A DNA stretch of 13,362 nucleotides from Candidatus Rifleibacteriota bacterium (GTDB lineage Bacteria; Riflebacteria; Ozemobacteria; Ozemobacterales; Ozemobacteraceae): positions 1 to 13,362 of the forward strand of contig JAKQKW010000277.1 of the NCBI GenBank assembly GCA_029560455.1, in the 5' to 3' direction. The position numbers and the translations under genes are program-made. The first letter of the stretch is position 1. The number at the start of each line of letters is the position of its first letter. Below the pieces are notes generated by a model. It worked only from the letters and a program-made list of their open reading frames with translations. It did no database searches and was not told where the DNA came from. This document shows, one piece after another, positions 1 to 7,474 of this stretch.

Positions 1-1950
1 ATCCAGATCGCCCGCTTCAATGTAAATCAGACCATCGAGAAACATGGTCTTTTTGCCATCTACCGTAGCGACCCGATTCTCGATAAATTCCTTCGGCGAG
101 GGGTAGTTATAGCTTGCGGTTTTAAAATCGACAAGGCGGCCAAACATGCGGGCCGGCGCCGGGGTGGCCGAAGGTTTTTGAACCGGGTGCAGAAAAGTCG
201 GGGCCGGAGTAGTCAAAGGGTTGATGGTTACCGGCTTGCGCTCACCATCATAGAAGGTTACGCTTTTTCCGAGCAGGGCATTTACCGAGATATGGTCGAT
301 CGATCCGCTCATCATCATTTTGTCAGAAAAATAAGGTGAGGCGGCAAGCTGATTGCCGAGCTCTGTATTGAGAAAGGTTTTCGGTTTCAGCTGAGGCCGG
401 CGGAAAGCAAGAGGAACCGGTTCTGGAATTACATCTTTTTTCTGGTCGAAGAAGTCAATCTGCTTGGTAAAGGTATCAAGATAGGCAATTTTGAAAAAGC
501 GCAGAAATGCCGGCCCCTCAACCAGAACCGGAGTTCTGTTGTCGTAACCATAAAGCTTCATCATACGCCCAACCCGCATTCTTTCAGAGTTGTATATTTT
601 TGAGGAGCTGTCAGACGCCTCGTCACCCTTTTTGTCGAGGTAGGCATTGAAAAACGGACCTTTTTTGCCAAATTCTTCAGAAAGGTCTGAAAGACCTTTA
701 TAGGCAAGTGCTGTTACCCACTGACGCGGATTTGGCAGATTCGGACGCTCGTAGCCATCGACATCCCAGACTCCGGCTGCATCAACATAGCCATGGTGAT
801 ACTTCCATTCGACGATACAGGTGTTGAGAATCTTTTTGAAGCCAGAACATTTCGAATAGTCGAAGCCAGAGGCATTTTTTTCAAAATCTTCGCATATCTG
901 GTAACTGGCTGCGTTGCTGTTTGATTGTTTCTTTGAGTCGGCGCATTTCTTTTTCAGGTCGTCGCCGGTCTTAAAATCCTGGCGTTTGCCGACACAACCG
1001 TCGGCGGCATCGTTGACAAACACCTCATAAATGCGCATAACCGCCTTAACTCGATAAAACTGATCGACGGTAATGCCTGAAAGACTTGAAAATTGAGTTT
1101 CTTTGAAGGTTAAAAGACTGCTTTCGCCTGAACCGCCCGGAAACTTCTGCAATGCCGAAAAATTAAACAGTTCGGAAAACCCCGGCAGATCCCTGTTCTC
1201 AGCGAAACTCAGGTCGAGCCACAGATTCTTCTCGCTGTCGCGGCAATCAGGGTAGTTCTCGTTGCCGAGATAAACCCTGGAAATATGAGCACCGACAGGG
1301 TTGATTCCCTGAACGATGATGCGCCGCGATGTATTGTTGTAATCAGGCGAATAGTTTTTAACAAAAAGGGCGTATCTGTCGAGGTTGTGGCGCACGTCGA
1401 GCAATCTTACGTCGTGTCTCTGATGCGCTTCGATCACGTGATCTTCACCGCCATCGCGAAATGCCTGTGAATAAACATCGAGATAGCCATTGAAAGCAGA
1501 AACAGAGTTGTATTCCGCTTTGCGATAAACCTTTAGAATTGCCCGACTTTTGATTTGCAGAGGGTAACCGGCTGACTGAGCCATCTGCATGGTCTGTTGT
1601 GGTTCAAAATCAGATACAAGCAGAATGTCTGAGTTAAGGGTCGCAGCTGGAGCTGATTCTGGAAAGATCGACCGGAATCTTGAAAAAATACTGCTGCTGC
1701 TGTCGCTGTTAACCTGACTGCGAATCATGGCCACAACTTCGGCATTGGCTGATTGAGCCAGAAGGGCCAGGCGGTTCTGGTCGACCGTGCGGGCCAGCTG
1801 AGTTACGGCACCCTGCTTGAAGCTGTTAAGGGCAAAAGCGAGAATTGCCAGTGCCAGCAGCACGGCCATGACTATGTAGAGAATGAACCCGTGCCGGGCC
1901 CCGGCCAGTTTCTGCTTTTCTGATGACCCGGCAGTCATAAAATTTAACAT
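1..1950 (-). CDS. PilX-like prepilin-type secreted protein, 3'-truncated by window edge
   Basis: The reading frame is open on the minus strand from an ATG at 1950 to base 1 (650 codons); its C-terminus lies outside the window. Residues 1-21 form a short basic leader ending in Arg-His-Gly. They are followed at once by the hydrophobic helix FILYIVMAVLLALAILAFAL (22-41). This resembles class III prepilins and PilX-type minor pilins cut after Gly21 by prepilin peptidase. Mature position 5 is Ile rather than the usual Glu. The rest looks like a large extracytoplasmic domain. Six cysteines are visible (236, 319, 336, 353, 368, 377), five of them within 59 residues, so disulfides are plausible. I do not recognise the body of the protein. 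A type IV pilus or type II secretion-like role is inferred from the N-terminus only. A GTG (1980) also lies in frame upstream, but the ATG fits the leader length best. No strong Shine-Dalgarno sequence is seen. Confidence 0.75.
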   Translation of the reverse strand, partial: MLNFMTAGSSEKQKLAGARHGFILYIVMAVLLALAILAFALNSFKQGAVTQLARTVDQNRLALLAQSANAEVVAMIRSQVNSDSSSSIFSRFRSIFPESAPAATLNSDILLVSDFEPQQTMQMAQSAGYPLQIKSRAILKVYRKAEYNSVSAFNGYLDVYSQAFRDGGEDHVIEAHQRHDVRLLDVRHNLDRYALFVKNYSPDYNNTSRRIIVQGINPVGAHISRVYLGNENYPDCRDSEKNLWLDLSFAENRDLPGFSELFNFSALQKFPGGSGESSLLTFKETQFSSLSGITVDQFYRVKAVMRIYEVFVNDAADGCVGKRQDFKTGDDLKKKCADSKKQSNSNAASYQICEDFEKNASGFDYSKCSGFKKILNTCIVEWKYHHGYVDAAGVWDVDGYERPNLPNPRQWVTALAYKGLSDLSEEFGKKGPFFNAYLDKKGDEASDSSSKIYNSERMRVGRMMKLYGYDNRTPVLVEGPAFLRFFKIAYLDTFTKQIDFFDQKKDVIPEPVPLAFRRPQLKPKTFLNTELGNQLAASPYFSDKMMMSGSIDHISVNALLGKSVTFYDGERKPVTINPLTTPAPTFLHPVQKPSATPAPARMFGRLVDFKTASYNYPSPKEFIENRVATVDGKKTMFLDGLIYIEAGDLD

Positions 1951-2027
1951 CAGCTGACCAGATAAATTTAGATTCGACACCAACAGGTTATCATGCCCGC
2001 AAGATCACAGCAACAATATCGTTGAAG

Positions 2028-2056
2028 TTGAGAATTTGCCGTCCTGATGTTAAAAT
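2028..2056 (+). promoter_or_regulatory. Sigma70-type promoter for the secreted protein gene at 2102
   Basis: A -35 box TTGAGA (2028-2033) is followed by a 17-base spacer and a -10 box TAAAAT (2051-2056). A TG at 2048-2049 gives an extended -10 (TGtTAAAAT). A start site near 2063 would leave a leader of about 40 bases. The Shine-Dalgarno stretch AGGAGAAGG lies at 2087-2095, just before the ATG at 2102. Confidence 0.6.
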
Positions 2057-2101
2057 GCCGAAAAACCTGTGTAAACCTTAAAAGTCAGGAGAAGGCAAAC
2101 C

Positions 2102-3499
2102 ATGTTCAATCAGGGGCGTAAGGTTGTTTTTCTGTTTCTGGCAATCTTGATCATTTCATCCTTTTTTCCGGTCCGGGGTGCAGAAACGGCTTCCGGTACT
2201 GCAGGCGCCGGCATCTCTGACCAGGTAATAATGGCTTTTCAGATTGAAAGAGCCGGCAATTTTCTCTCTGAGCCCGGCAACAATCCATACGAAATCCTGA
2301 GAAGACTCGGCAGAGCGATTAATAAAGACTGGCCTGCCGGCCAGGCCGACCTCAAGGCGGCATCGTTTTTCAACCCCGCCTCGATCGGCACCCCTGACTT
2401 TCTCAAGCCACAAACAACTCTATACCTGACAACCGAGCAGAAGCAGCATACCGAAGAGCTTCTCAGCGGTTATGCAGCTGATTTTGACAAGCTTCTGGCA
2501 GATTGTCGGCCAGCTTCTCAGTCGCTGATCATAAAAATGGCCTGTGAAAGCAAAAACCTCAAAAAAGTTCTTAAAACCATGACAGTACACCCCGATTCGG
2601 CCAAAAAACTTAAACCACAGCAGCTTTATCGCATCGAAAACCAGATCATTCCGATGCTCGATGCATCTGATTATCTGGTAGGCGCTGCTGTCGTCTCTTT
2701 GAACGGCTTTTTCGGCCGGGTTAACATCGTTTCAAACGCCGGCAATCTCGGCAGCAAACAGATTGAACACAATCTGACGATCGGCGATTTCATCAACGAA
2801 GATTCGCTGATGCTTTTTGCTCAGACACACCCGATTGAAGACCCCGCTGAAACGATGAAAAACATAAAGGCCGTACCGCAGTCAGACACCATTATTCAGA
2901 TGGTTGCCTCGGCCGGGCTCGATTTTGAGAAAGACATTCTTGCCAATACCGCCCGCGAAAGCGTTCTCTACGTTAACCTCGAACCGACCGGCGACGGTGG
3001 TCTGCCCGATGTAAGATTCGCGGCACCAGTACCCGAAATCAACAAGCTGCGCGATAATCTCGAAAAACTAAAAACTCTTTGCATGCAGACCGGTATATTT
3101 ACCCAGATCATGGACGAAGATAAAATTTCGCTGGTCAAACTCAGCTATTTCATGTTTCCGCAGATTTCGGTCTATGCCGGACTTGCCGAGAATTTTCTCG
3201 TTCTCGCCACCGGCAAGAAAAATCTGGTAAAGGAAATCAGCCATATCCTCAATGTCAAAGCCGGCAAAGCCAAGGGTGCCCGGGCAGTAAAAAATCTCAA
3301 GCGCTTCTGGAAAGTCAAATTTGCCGACTTCAACAACCAGCTGCAGAGATTCCTGCAGTCTCCACTGCTGCGAGACAAAGGAATTCCGCCGGTTTCTAAT
3401 CTCAAGTTCCTTGAAGATTTCGGAGAGCTTGAGGTGCAGACCAAAGCCAGCGAAAAGATCATCGAGTTTATTGTTGACCTGCCAATCAACAAACAATAA
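2102..3499 (+). CDS. Secreted protein of unknown function (465 aa)
   Basis: I do not recognise this protein with confidence. Residues 1-27 are a clear Sec signal peptide: basic start (QGRK), hydrophobic core (VVFLFLAILIISSFF), likely cut after VRGA. No other membrane segment is evident, so the product is probably periplasmic or exported. The body mixes helices and beta strands. Its second half has a segment around Leu-Tyr-Val-Asn-Leu-Glu-Pro, a later YAGLAENFLVLATGKK stretch, and a C-terminal strand ending in Asp-Leu-Pro. This layout is loosely reminiscent of DUF3352-type repeat proteins, but that is a weak impression. Three cysteines sit in the mature part. The start is set by AGGAGAAGG seven to fifteen bases upstream. 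The gene is divergent from the prepilin-like gene and ends just before the phnD-like cluster, with no terminator hairpin in between. Confidence 0.8.
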   Translation: MFNQGRKVVFLFLAILIISSFFPVRGAETASGTAGAGISDQVIMAFQIERAGNFLSEPGNNPYEILRRLGRAINKDWPAGQADLKAASFFNPASIGTPDFLKPQTTLYLTTEQKQHTEELLSGYAADFDKLLADCRPASQSLIIKMACESKNLKKVLKTMTVHPDSAKKLKPQQLYRIENQIIPMLDASDYLVGAAVVSLNGFFGRVNIVSNAGNLGSKQIEHNLTIGDFINEDSLMLFAQTHPIEDPAETMKNIKAVPQSDTIIQMVASAGLDFEKDILANTARESVLYVNLEPTGDGGLPDVRFAAPVPEINKLRDNLEKLKTLCMQTGIFTQIMDEDKISLVKLSYFMFPQISVYAGLAENFLVLATGKKNLVKEISHILNVKAGKAKGARAVKNLKRFWKVKFADFNNQLQRFLQSPLLRDKGIPPVSNLKFLEDFGELEVQTKASEKIIEFIVDLPINKQ

Positions 3500-3529
3500 T
3501 TTGTGGTAAATAATTTTTAATTTGTGGTA
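3497..3529 (+). repeat. 12-bp direct repeat, 21-bp period, upstream of phnD-like gene
   Basis: TAATTTGTGGTA occurs at 3497-3508 and again, identical, at 3518-3529. The offset is 21 bases, about two turns of B-form DNA, so both copies face the same side of the helix. The first copy begins with the stop codon of the upstream gene. The second overlaps the proposed -10 element of the phnD promoter. This arrangement suits an operator for a regulator binding in tandem, but no regulator can be named. Confidence 0.5.
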
Positions 3530-3533
3530 TACA
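3525..3533 (+). promoter_or_regulatory. Extended -10 promoter of the phnD-cyclase-dusB cluster
   Basis: TGgTATACA (3525-3533) matches an extended -10 element. No convincing -35 box lies 16-18 bases upstream; the nearest candidate, TTGTGG at 3501-3506, is 21 bases away. The core overlaps the second copy of the 12-bp direct repeat, so a protein bound there could block or assist polymerase. A start site near 3540 leaves a short leader before the ATG at 3568. Confidence 0.45.
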
Positions 3534-3567
3534 TATGCGAACAGTTCTGAAAATGGGAGAAATTGCG

Positions 3568-4530
3568 ATGGGGAAAAATTTTGCCGGCTTTGCCATGATG
3601 ATTATGCTGGCTGCAACTTTAATTGGTTGTGGCGGCGGTGAAAAGAAACCTGCCGATTCAACCCAGACCCCGGCGACCCAGCCCGCTTCACAGCAACCGG
3701 CTGAAACCGCCTCTGCTTCACCTTACAGCAATACCGTTCTGAAACTCGGAAGAATCCCCTTCACGAATTCCTCAGAAATGGTGCAGAAGCACAACAAGTT
3801 TCTCGATTATCTGACCAAGAAACTTGGCGTCAAGCAGACCCGCCTGCAGACAGCTTCAGACTACGCCGGCATCATGAATCTTCTGGTCAAGGGCGAAATT
3901 GACATCGCCTGGCTGGCAACCATGACTTCGGTTGAAGCCCGCAATAACCCTGATATTCAGCTGCTGGTCAAGCCAATACGTTTCGGCACCACCTCATATC
4001 GCGGCATCATCATCGCCCGCCAGGACAGCGGCATCAAAAGCCTCAAAGATCTGAAAGGCAAAAAATTCGCCTGGGTCGAAAAAGAATCAGCCTCTGGCTA
4101 CATTTTCCCGAAATCGCTGTTGCTCGAAGCCGGCATCAACCCTGAAAAAGACTTCGACGAAGCTGCCTTTCTGAACAAACACGACGCGGTCGTTCTCAAT
4201 GTACTGCTCGGCAAATACGATGCCGGCGCCTGCTACGACGATGCCCGTAACACCCTGCGCGACAAGAGCAAAAAAGACGAACTGATTCTTCTTGCCACCA
4301 CGCCTGATATTTCCAATGAGCCGATCGTCGTGCGCAAGAGCCTGCCGCCCGATCTCATCGAAAAGATCAAACAGGCTCTTCTCGACCTCAACAAGAAGTC
4401 AGCCGATGGCAAAGAAATCCTCGACGACCTTACCGACGTCGATGGCTTCGTTCCTGCAGACAACAAAGATTACGATTACATTGAAAAGGTTCAGAACCTT
4501 CTTAATCAGCACCAGCAGAAAGGCAACTAA
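3568..4530 (+). CDS. PhnD-family phosphate/phosphonate-type solute-binding lipoprotein
   Basis: This is a type 2 periplasmic binding protein of the PhnD family (COG3221), 320 aa from the chosen ATG. Residues 1-20 are a lipoprotein signal ending in the lipobox Leu-Ile-Gly-Cys (Cys21). A Pro/Thr/Gln/Ala-rich linker follows (about 22-54), then the binding domain (about 55-315). Family features seen: the KLGRIPFTNSSEM strand, DIAWLATMT (112-120), the SASGYIFPKS motif (174-183), and a His205/Asp218 pair within the KHDAVVLNVLLGKYDAGA region. PhnD proteins bind phosphonate, phosphite or phosphate for an ABC importer, but no permease or ATPase gene is nearby. The next gene, 14 bases on, is a membrane diguanylate cyclase, so a sensory role as ligand presenter is plausible. 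The start at 3568 is preferred over in-frame ATGs at 3535 and 3553 because GGGAGA (3555-3560) lies seven bases upstream and the signal peptide is then normal. The actual ligand is unknown. Confidence 0.88.
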   Translation: MGKNFAGFAMMIMLAATLIGCGGGEKKPADSTQTPATQPASQQPAETASASPYSNTVLKLGRIPFTNSSEMVQKHNKFLDYLTKKLGVKQTRLQTASDYAGIMNLLVKGEIDIAWLATMTSVEARNNPDIQLLVKPIRFGTTSYRGIIIARQDSGIKSLKDLKGKKFAWVEKESASGYIFPKSLLLEAGINPEKDFDEAAFLNKHDAVVLNVLLGKYDAGACYDDARNTLRDKSKKDELILLATTPDISNEPIVVRKSLPPDLIEKIKQALLDLNKKSADGKEILDDLTDVDGFVPADNKDYDYIEKVQNLLNQHQQKGN

Positions 4531-4544
4531 CCCGGACCGCGCCA

Positions 4545-6347
4545 GTGAAAAAGTCAGAATCAGCTAACCGATTCTCGATAAAACTTAAATTCATTTCTGG
4601 TATAGCCCTCCTTGTAGGGCTTATCATCGTTTTGAATTCAGTCAATACTTCACTGCGCGAAGAATCGCTGCTCACCAGCTCCATGGACCAGTCCGGCCTG
4701 CTCCTTTCATCGACACTCGCGATTGCCTGCCAGGACCCGATCATCAGCCAGTCATACGACGCGCTGGTTCCCTACACCGAACGCATTATCGCCGGCGGCC
4801 AGGATATTCACGAAATCTCGATTCTCGATATCGACGGCCGCTATCTGGCGCACCGCCTGCGTGGCGACGCCGAGAGCCTGCTTGGTCAGATTATCGGCGA
4901 ACCGATGCGCAGCAAAATCGACAGTATAGAAACGCCGACCCGCATGCTCGGAGCCGATGGCAGCTATGTTGATTACATTGCGCCGATCAAGGTTGGGACT
5001 TCACGCTTCGGCACTGTCATTCTGCGTTTCGGCTTCGACCGCCTGACCGAAGCCAAATCGGTAAGCCGGCAGCATATCGTTCTGATCTCGATGGTTGGCC
5101 TGCTTGCCGGCATCATTCTTTCGGTAATTCTTGCCAAATTCATCACCCGCGGCCTCGACAACCTCATCGAAGGCACCCAGGTAATCGAAAGCGGCAATCT
5201 CAGCTACCGTATCAAGGCGGTTTCTGAAGACGAAATCGGCACCCTCGCTTACCGTTTCAACGAAATGCTCGATGCTCTCGAAGCCAACAACAAGGCTCTT
5301 GACCGTAAGATATTCGAAATCGAAACCCTGTTCAAAGCCAGCCAGGCTATGAACTTTCAGAGTGACACCGACAAGCTGATCAAGCAGATTCTGGAAATGG
5401 CCGGCAAGGCCATCAGAGCCGAGCGCTGCTCGATCATGCTGCAGTCCGGAGTCGGCTCAGACGAGCTCGAAACCAAGATCGTTTTTGGCCTCAAAGAAGG
5501 TCAGGAAGGCGTTCAGCCGCATTCAACCGTTAAGATCAAGTCGGGTGAAGGTGTCGCCGGCACGGTTCTCAAGACCGGCAACAGCATTATCGTCAATGAC
5601 GGTCACAAAGACCCGCTTTTCAAGAGCTACGATAACAACCTTGAATTCGAAAAAACCATTTCAAACCTCATTTCGGTGCCGTTGAAGATCAAAGACCGTG
5701 TTACCGGCGTTATCAACGGGGTAAACAAGGTTAACAGCGAACCTTTCACCGAAGAAGACCAGCGTCTGCTCGAAGCCCTGGCCCAGCAGGCAGCTATGGC
5801 CGTAGAGCATGCGCGCTTGTATGAACTGGCCATTACCGATGGTCTCACCAAATTGTTCATTCATCGCTATTTTCAGGCACGTCTCGAAGAAGAAATTGTC
5901 AGAGCCAAGCGTTATCACACTGCCTGCTCGCTCATACTCTTCGATATCGACCATTTCAAGAAATTCAACGACACCTACGGGCACCAACAGGGCGACGTCG
6001 TGCTTATCGAAGTTGCCAAGCTCACCAAACAGACTGTTCGTGAAACTGTCGATATTCCGGCCCGTTACGGCGGTGAAGAATTCGCCATCATTCTGCCCGA
6101 GACTGACGCCAAGGGCGCCCATCTCGTCGCCGAACGTCTGCGCAAAACCGTCGAAGCCTACGATTTTCCGGGGCAGGAAAAAGCCCTCAAGGTTACCATT
6201 TCGCTGGGCGTTTCCACCTTCCCTGATCATGCAAGCGTCAAAAGCGTTCTGATCAAGAAAGCAGACATGGCGCTCTACGAATGTAAAGGGCGCGGCCGCA
6301 ACTGCTCTTTCATCTACAACGACAGTATTGCCGAAAAAACCGGATGA
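4545..6347 (+). CDS. Membrane diguanylate cyclase: sensor-HAMP-GAF-GGDEF
   Basis: A 600-aa inner-membrane signalling protein predicted to make c-di-GMP from two GTP. Domains: TM1 (about 15-32); an extracytoplasmic sensor of about 140 residues with a Cache-like strand (ISILDIDGRYLAHR, 91-104); TM2 (178-200); HAMP (about 197-250); a coiled linker; GAF (about 265-425); GGDEF (about 426-592). The catalytic signature is Gly-Gly-Glu-Glu-Phe (509-513), an active form, and the metal and nucleotide loop FDIDHFKKFND (466-476) is intact. The inhibitory I-site (RxxD) is not preserved: the equivalent positions read Glu-Thr-Val-Asp (500-503), so product feedback may be weak. Translation starts at a GTG; the first in-frame ATG would remove TM1, and the Shine-Dalgarno is poor, hinting at coupling to the phnD-like gene 14 bases upstream. 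The 3' end overlaps dusB by ATGA. The ligands of the sensor and GAF domains are unknown. Confidence 0.93.
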   Translation: MKKSESANRFSIKLKFISGIALLVGLIIVLNSVNTSLREESLLTSSMDQSGLLLSSTLAIACQDPIISQSYDALVPYTERIIAGGQDIHEISILDIDGRYLAHRLRGDAESLLGQIIGEPMRSKIDSIETPTRMLGADGSYVDYIAPIKVGTSRFGTVILRFGFDRLTEAKSVSRQHIVLISMVGLLAGIILSVILAKFITRGLDNLIEGTQVIESGNLSYRIKAVSEDEIGTLAYRFNEMLDALEANNKALDRKIFEIETLFKASQAMNFQSDTDKLIKQILEMAGKAIRAERCSIMLQSGVGSDELETKIVFGLKEGQEGVQPHSTVKIKSGEGVAGTVLKTGNSIIVNDGHKDPLFKSYDNNLEFEKTISNLISVPLKIKDRVTGVINGVNKVNSEPFTEEDQRLLEALAQQAAMAVEHARLYELAITDGLTKLFIHRYFQARLEEEIVRAKRYHTACSLILFDIDHFKKFNDTYGHQQGDVVLIEVAKLTKQTVRETVDIPARYGGEEFAIILPETDAKGAHLVAERLRKTVEAYDFPGQEKALKVTISLGVSTFPDHASVKSVLIKKADMALYECKGRGRNCSFIYNDSIAEKTG

Positions 6348-7420
6348 CCTCAGCAGCCCTGCCCGGCTGGCTCGATGACCCGGCCACGCCATTCGACAAT
6401 TCTTTTCAAACTCCCCTGCCCAACCGGCCACTTTCTCATATAGTCAAACCGGTGAAAATCGGCAATGTCGTATTGCCAAACAACCTGGTTCTTGCGCCGA
6501 TGGCCGGAGTTACAGACGGAACTTTCCGGTTGCTGTGCTCTCGTCTTGGCGCGGGCTTTACCGTATCAGAACTCGCCAGCGCCAGAGCCATAACCTATCG
6601 TAGCCGCCAGACAATCGACATGGTGCGATTCCAGGCCCAGGCGCGGCCCTATGCCGTGCAGCTGTTCGGTGCCGACCCAGAAATCATGGCCAGAGCCGCC
6701 GCTATTATCGACGAGCTCAACATCTGCGACATCATCGACATCAACATGGGCTGCCCGGTTGCCAAGGTGGTAAAAACCGGGGCCGGCTCGGCTCTGATGA
6801 AGAACCCGCCACTGGCCGCAGAAATTGTTCGCCGGGTTAAGGCTGCCGTAAAGGTTCCGGTAACCGCTAAGTTCCGTATCGGCTGGACTGAAAGCACCAT
6901 CAATGTCAAAGAATTTACCAGAACGGTTGTTGAAGCCGGGGCACAAGCCATCACCATTCACGCCCGTACCAGACAGGCTGGTTACACCGGTATAGCCCAA
7001 TGGCAACATCTCGAAGGCATAAAAGAAATCTGCGGTGACATTCCGTTTTTCGCCAACGGTGATATCGCTTCAGCCGAACATCTTATCGAACTGCACCGGC
7101 GCACCGGGTGCGATGGCTACATGATCGGACGCGGCTGTGTCGGCAAACCCTGGCTGTTCGCAGAACTGCTCGGGCACAGCATTTTTTCTTCCCCTGCCCT
7201 GCGGTTCAAGATTTTCCGGCATCAGCTGATCGACATGATGATGGAACACGGCCCGGCAGCAGTACCGCTTTTCCGGGTGCACCTGTTCGGTTATCTGCGT
7301 AATCACCCGCACTCAGCCAAACTACGGCACGCACTATGCAACGAGCGCAATCCTTCTGTAGTCATCGATACCGGCCGTGATTTTTTCTCGGGGGCCCTGC
7401 AAACTTCAACTGCTGATTGA
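6344..7420 (+). CDS. dusB: tRNA-dihydrouridine synthase (DusB-type)
   Basis: An FMN- and NADPH-dependent enzyme that reduces specific uridines in the tRNA D-loop to dihydrouridine; cytoplasmic TIM barrel. Family motifs are all present: LAPMAGVTD (50-58), the catalytic loop INMGCPVAK with Cys137 (133-141), GAGSALM (146-152), TAKFRIGW (174-181), TIHARTR (204-210), and the phosphate-binding ANGD (237-240) and IGRG (261-264). At 358 aa it is slightly long because of about 30 extra N-terminal residues rich in Pro and Asp before the conserved VKPVKIGN strand. The ATG overlaps the cyclase stop as ATGA, so it is probably translationally coupled to it. The dusB stop codon lies inside the -35 box of the next gene's promoter. 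DusB rather than DusA/C is favoured by the motif pattern. The C-terminal RNA-binding helices look complete. Confidence 0.93.
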   Translation: MTSAALPGWLDDPATPFDNSFQTPLPNRPLSHIVKPVKIGNVVLPNNLVLAPMAGVTDGTFRLLCSRLGAGFTVSELASARAITYRSRQTIDMVRFQAQARPYAVQLFGADPEIMARAAAIIDELNICDIIDINMGCPVAKVVKTGAGSALMKNPPLAAEIVRRVKAAVKVPVTAKFRIGWTESTINVKEFTRTVVEAGAQAITIHARTRQAGYTGIAQWQHLEGIKEICGDIPFFANGDIASAEHLIELHRRTGCDGYMIGRGCVGKPWLFAELLGHSIFSSPALRFKIFRHQLIDMMMEHGPAAVPLFRVHLFGYLRNHPHSAKLRHALCNERNPSVVIDTGRDFFSGALQTSTAD

Positions 7421-7445
7421 CACAGAATTCTGACGATGTTACGAT
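7417..7445 (+). promoter_or_regulatory. Strong sigma70-type promoter for the CNB-chemoreceptor-tip gene
   Basis: A perfect -35 box TTGACA (7417-7422), a 17-base spacer and -10 TACGAT (7440-7445), with TG at 7437-7438 forming an extended -10. The dusB stop codon (7418-7420) is part of the -35 box. AGGAAG at 7464-7469 is the Shine-Dalgarno for the ATG at 7475. The gene can therefore be expressed independently of the upstream cluster. Confidence 0.7.
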
Positions 7446-7474
7446 ATTGCACGAATCCAAGGCAGGAAGCATAG

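Noticed and set aside
1285..1470. Plus-strand open frame of 61 codons
   Set aside because: It lies wholly inside the minus-strand prepilin-like gene, whose frame is continuous with sensible protein composition; the small frame has no ribosome site or recognisable motif.
3500..3534. Terminator after the secreted protein gene
   Set aside because: The stretch is AT-rich with a direct repeat but no inverted repeat that could form a stable stem.
3535..3567. Longer N-terminus for the PhnD-like lipoprotein
   Set aside because: The extra 11 residues lack a Shine-Dalgarno sequence and overlap the likely promoter and start site; the ATG at 3568 has GGGAGA at proper spacing and gives a normal lipoprotein signal.
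5661..6431. Minus-strand open frame of 256 codons
   Set aside because: It is antisense to the catalytic GGDEF and GAF parts of the cyclase, whose motifs are intact; the antisense protein has no recognisable domain and reflects codon bias.
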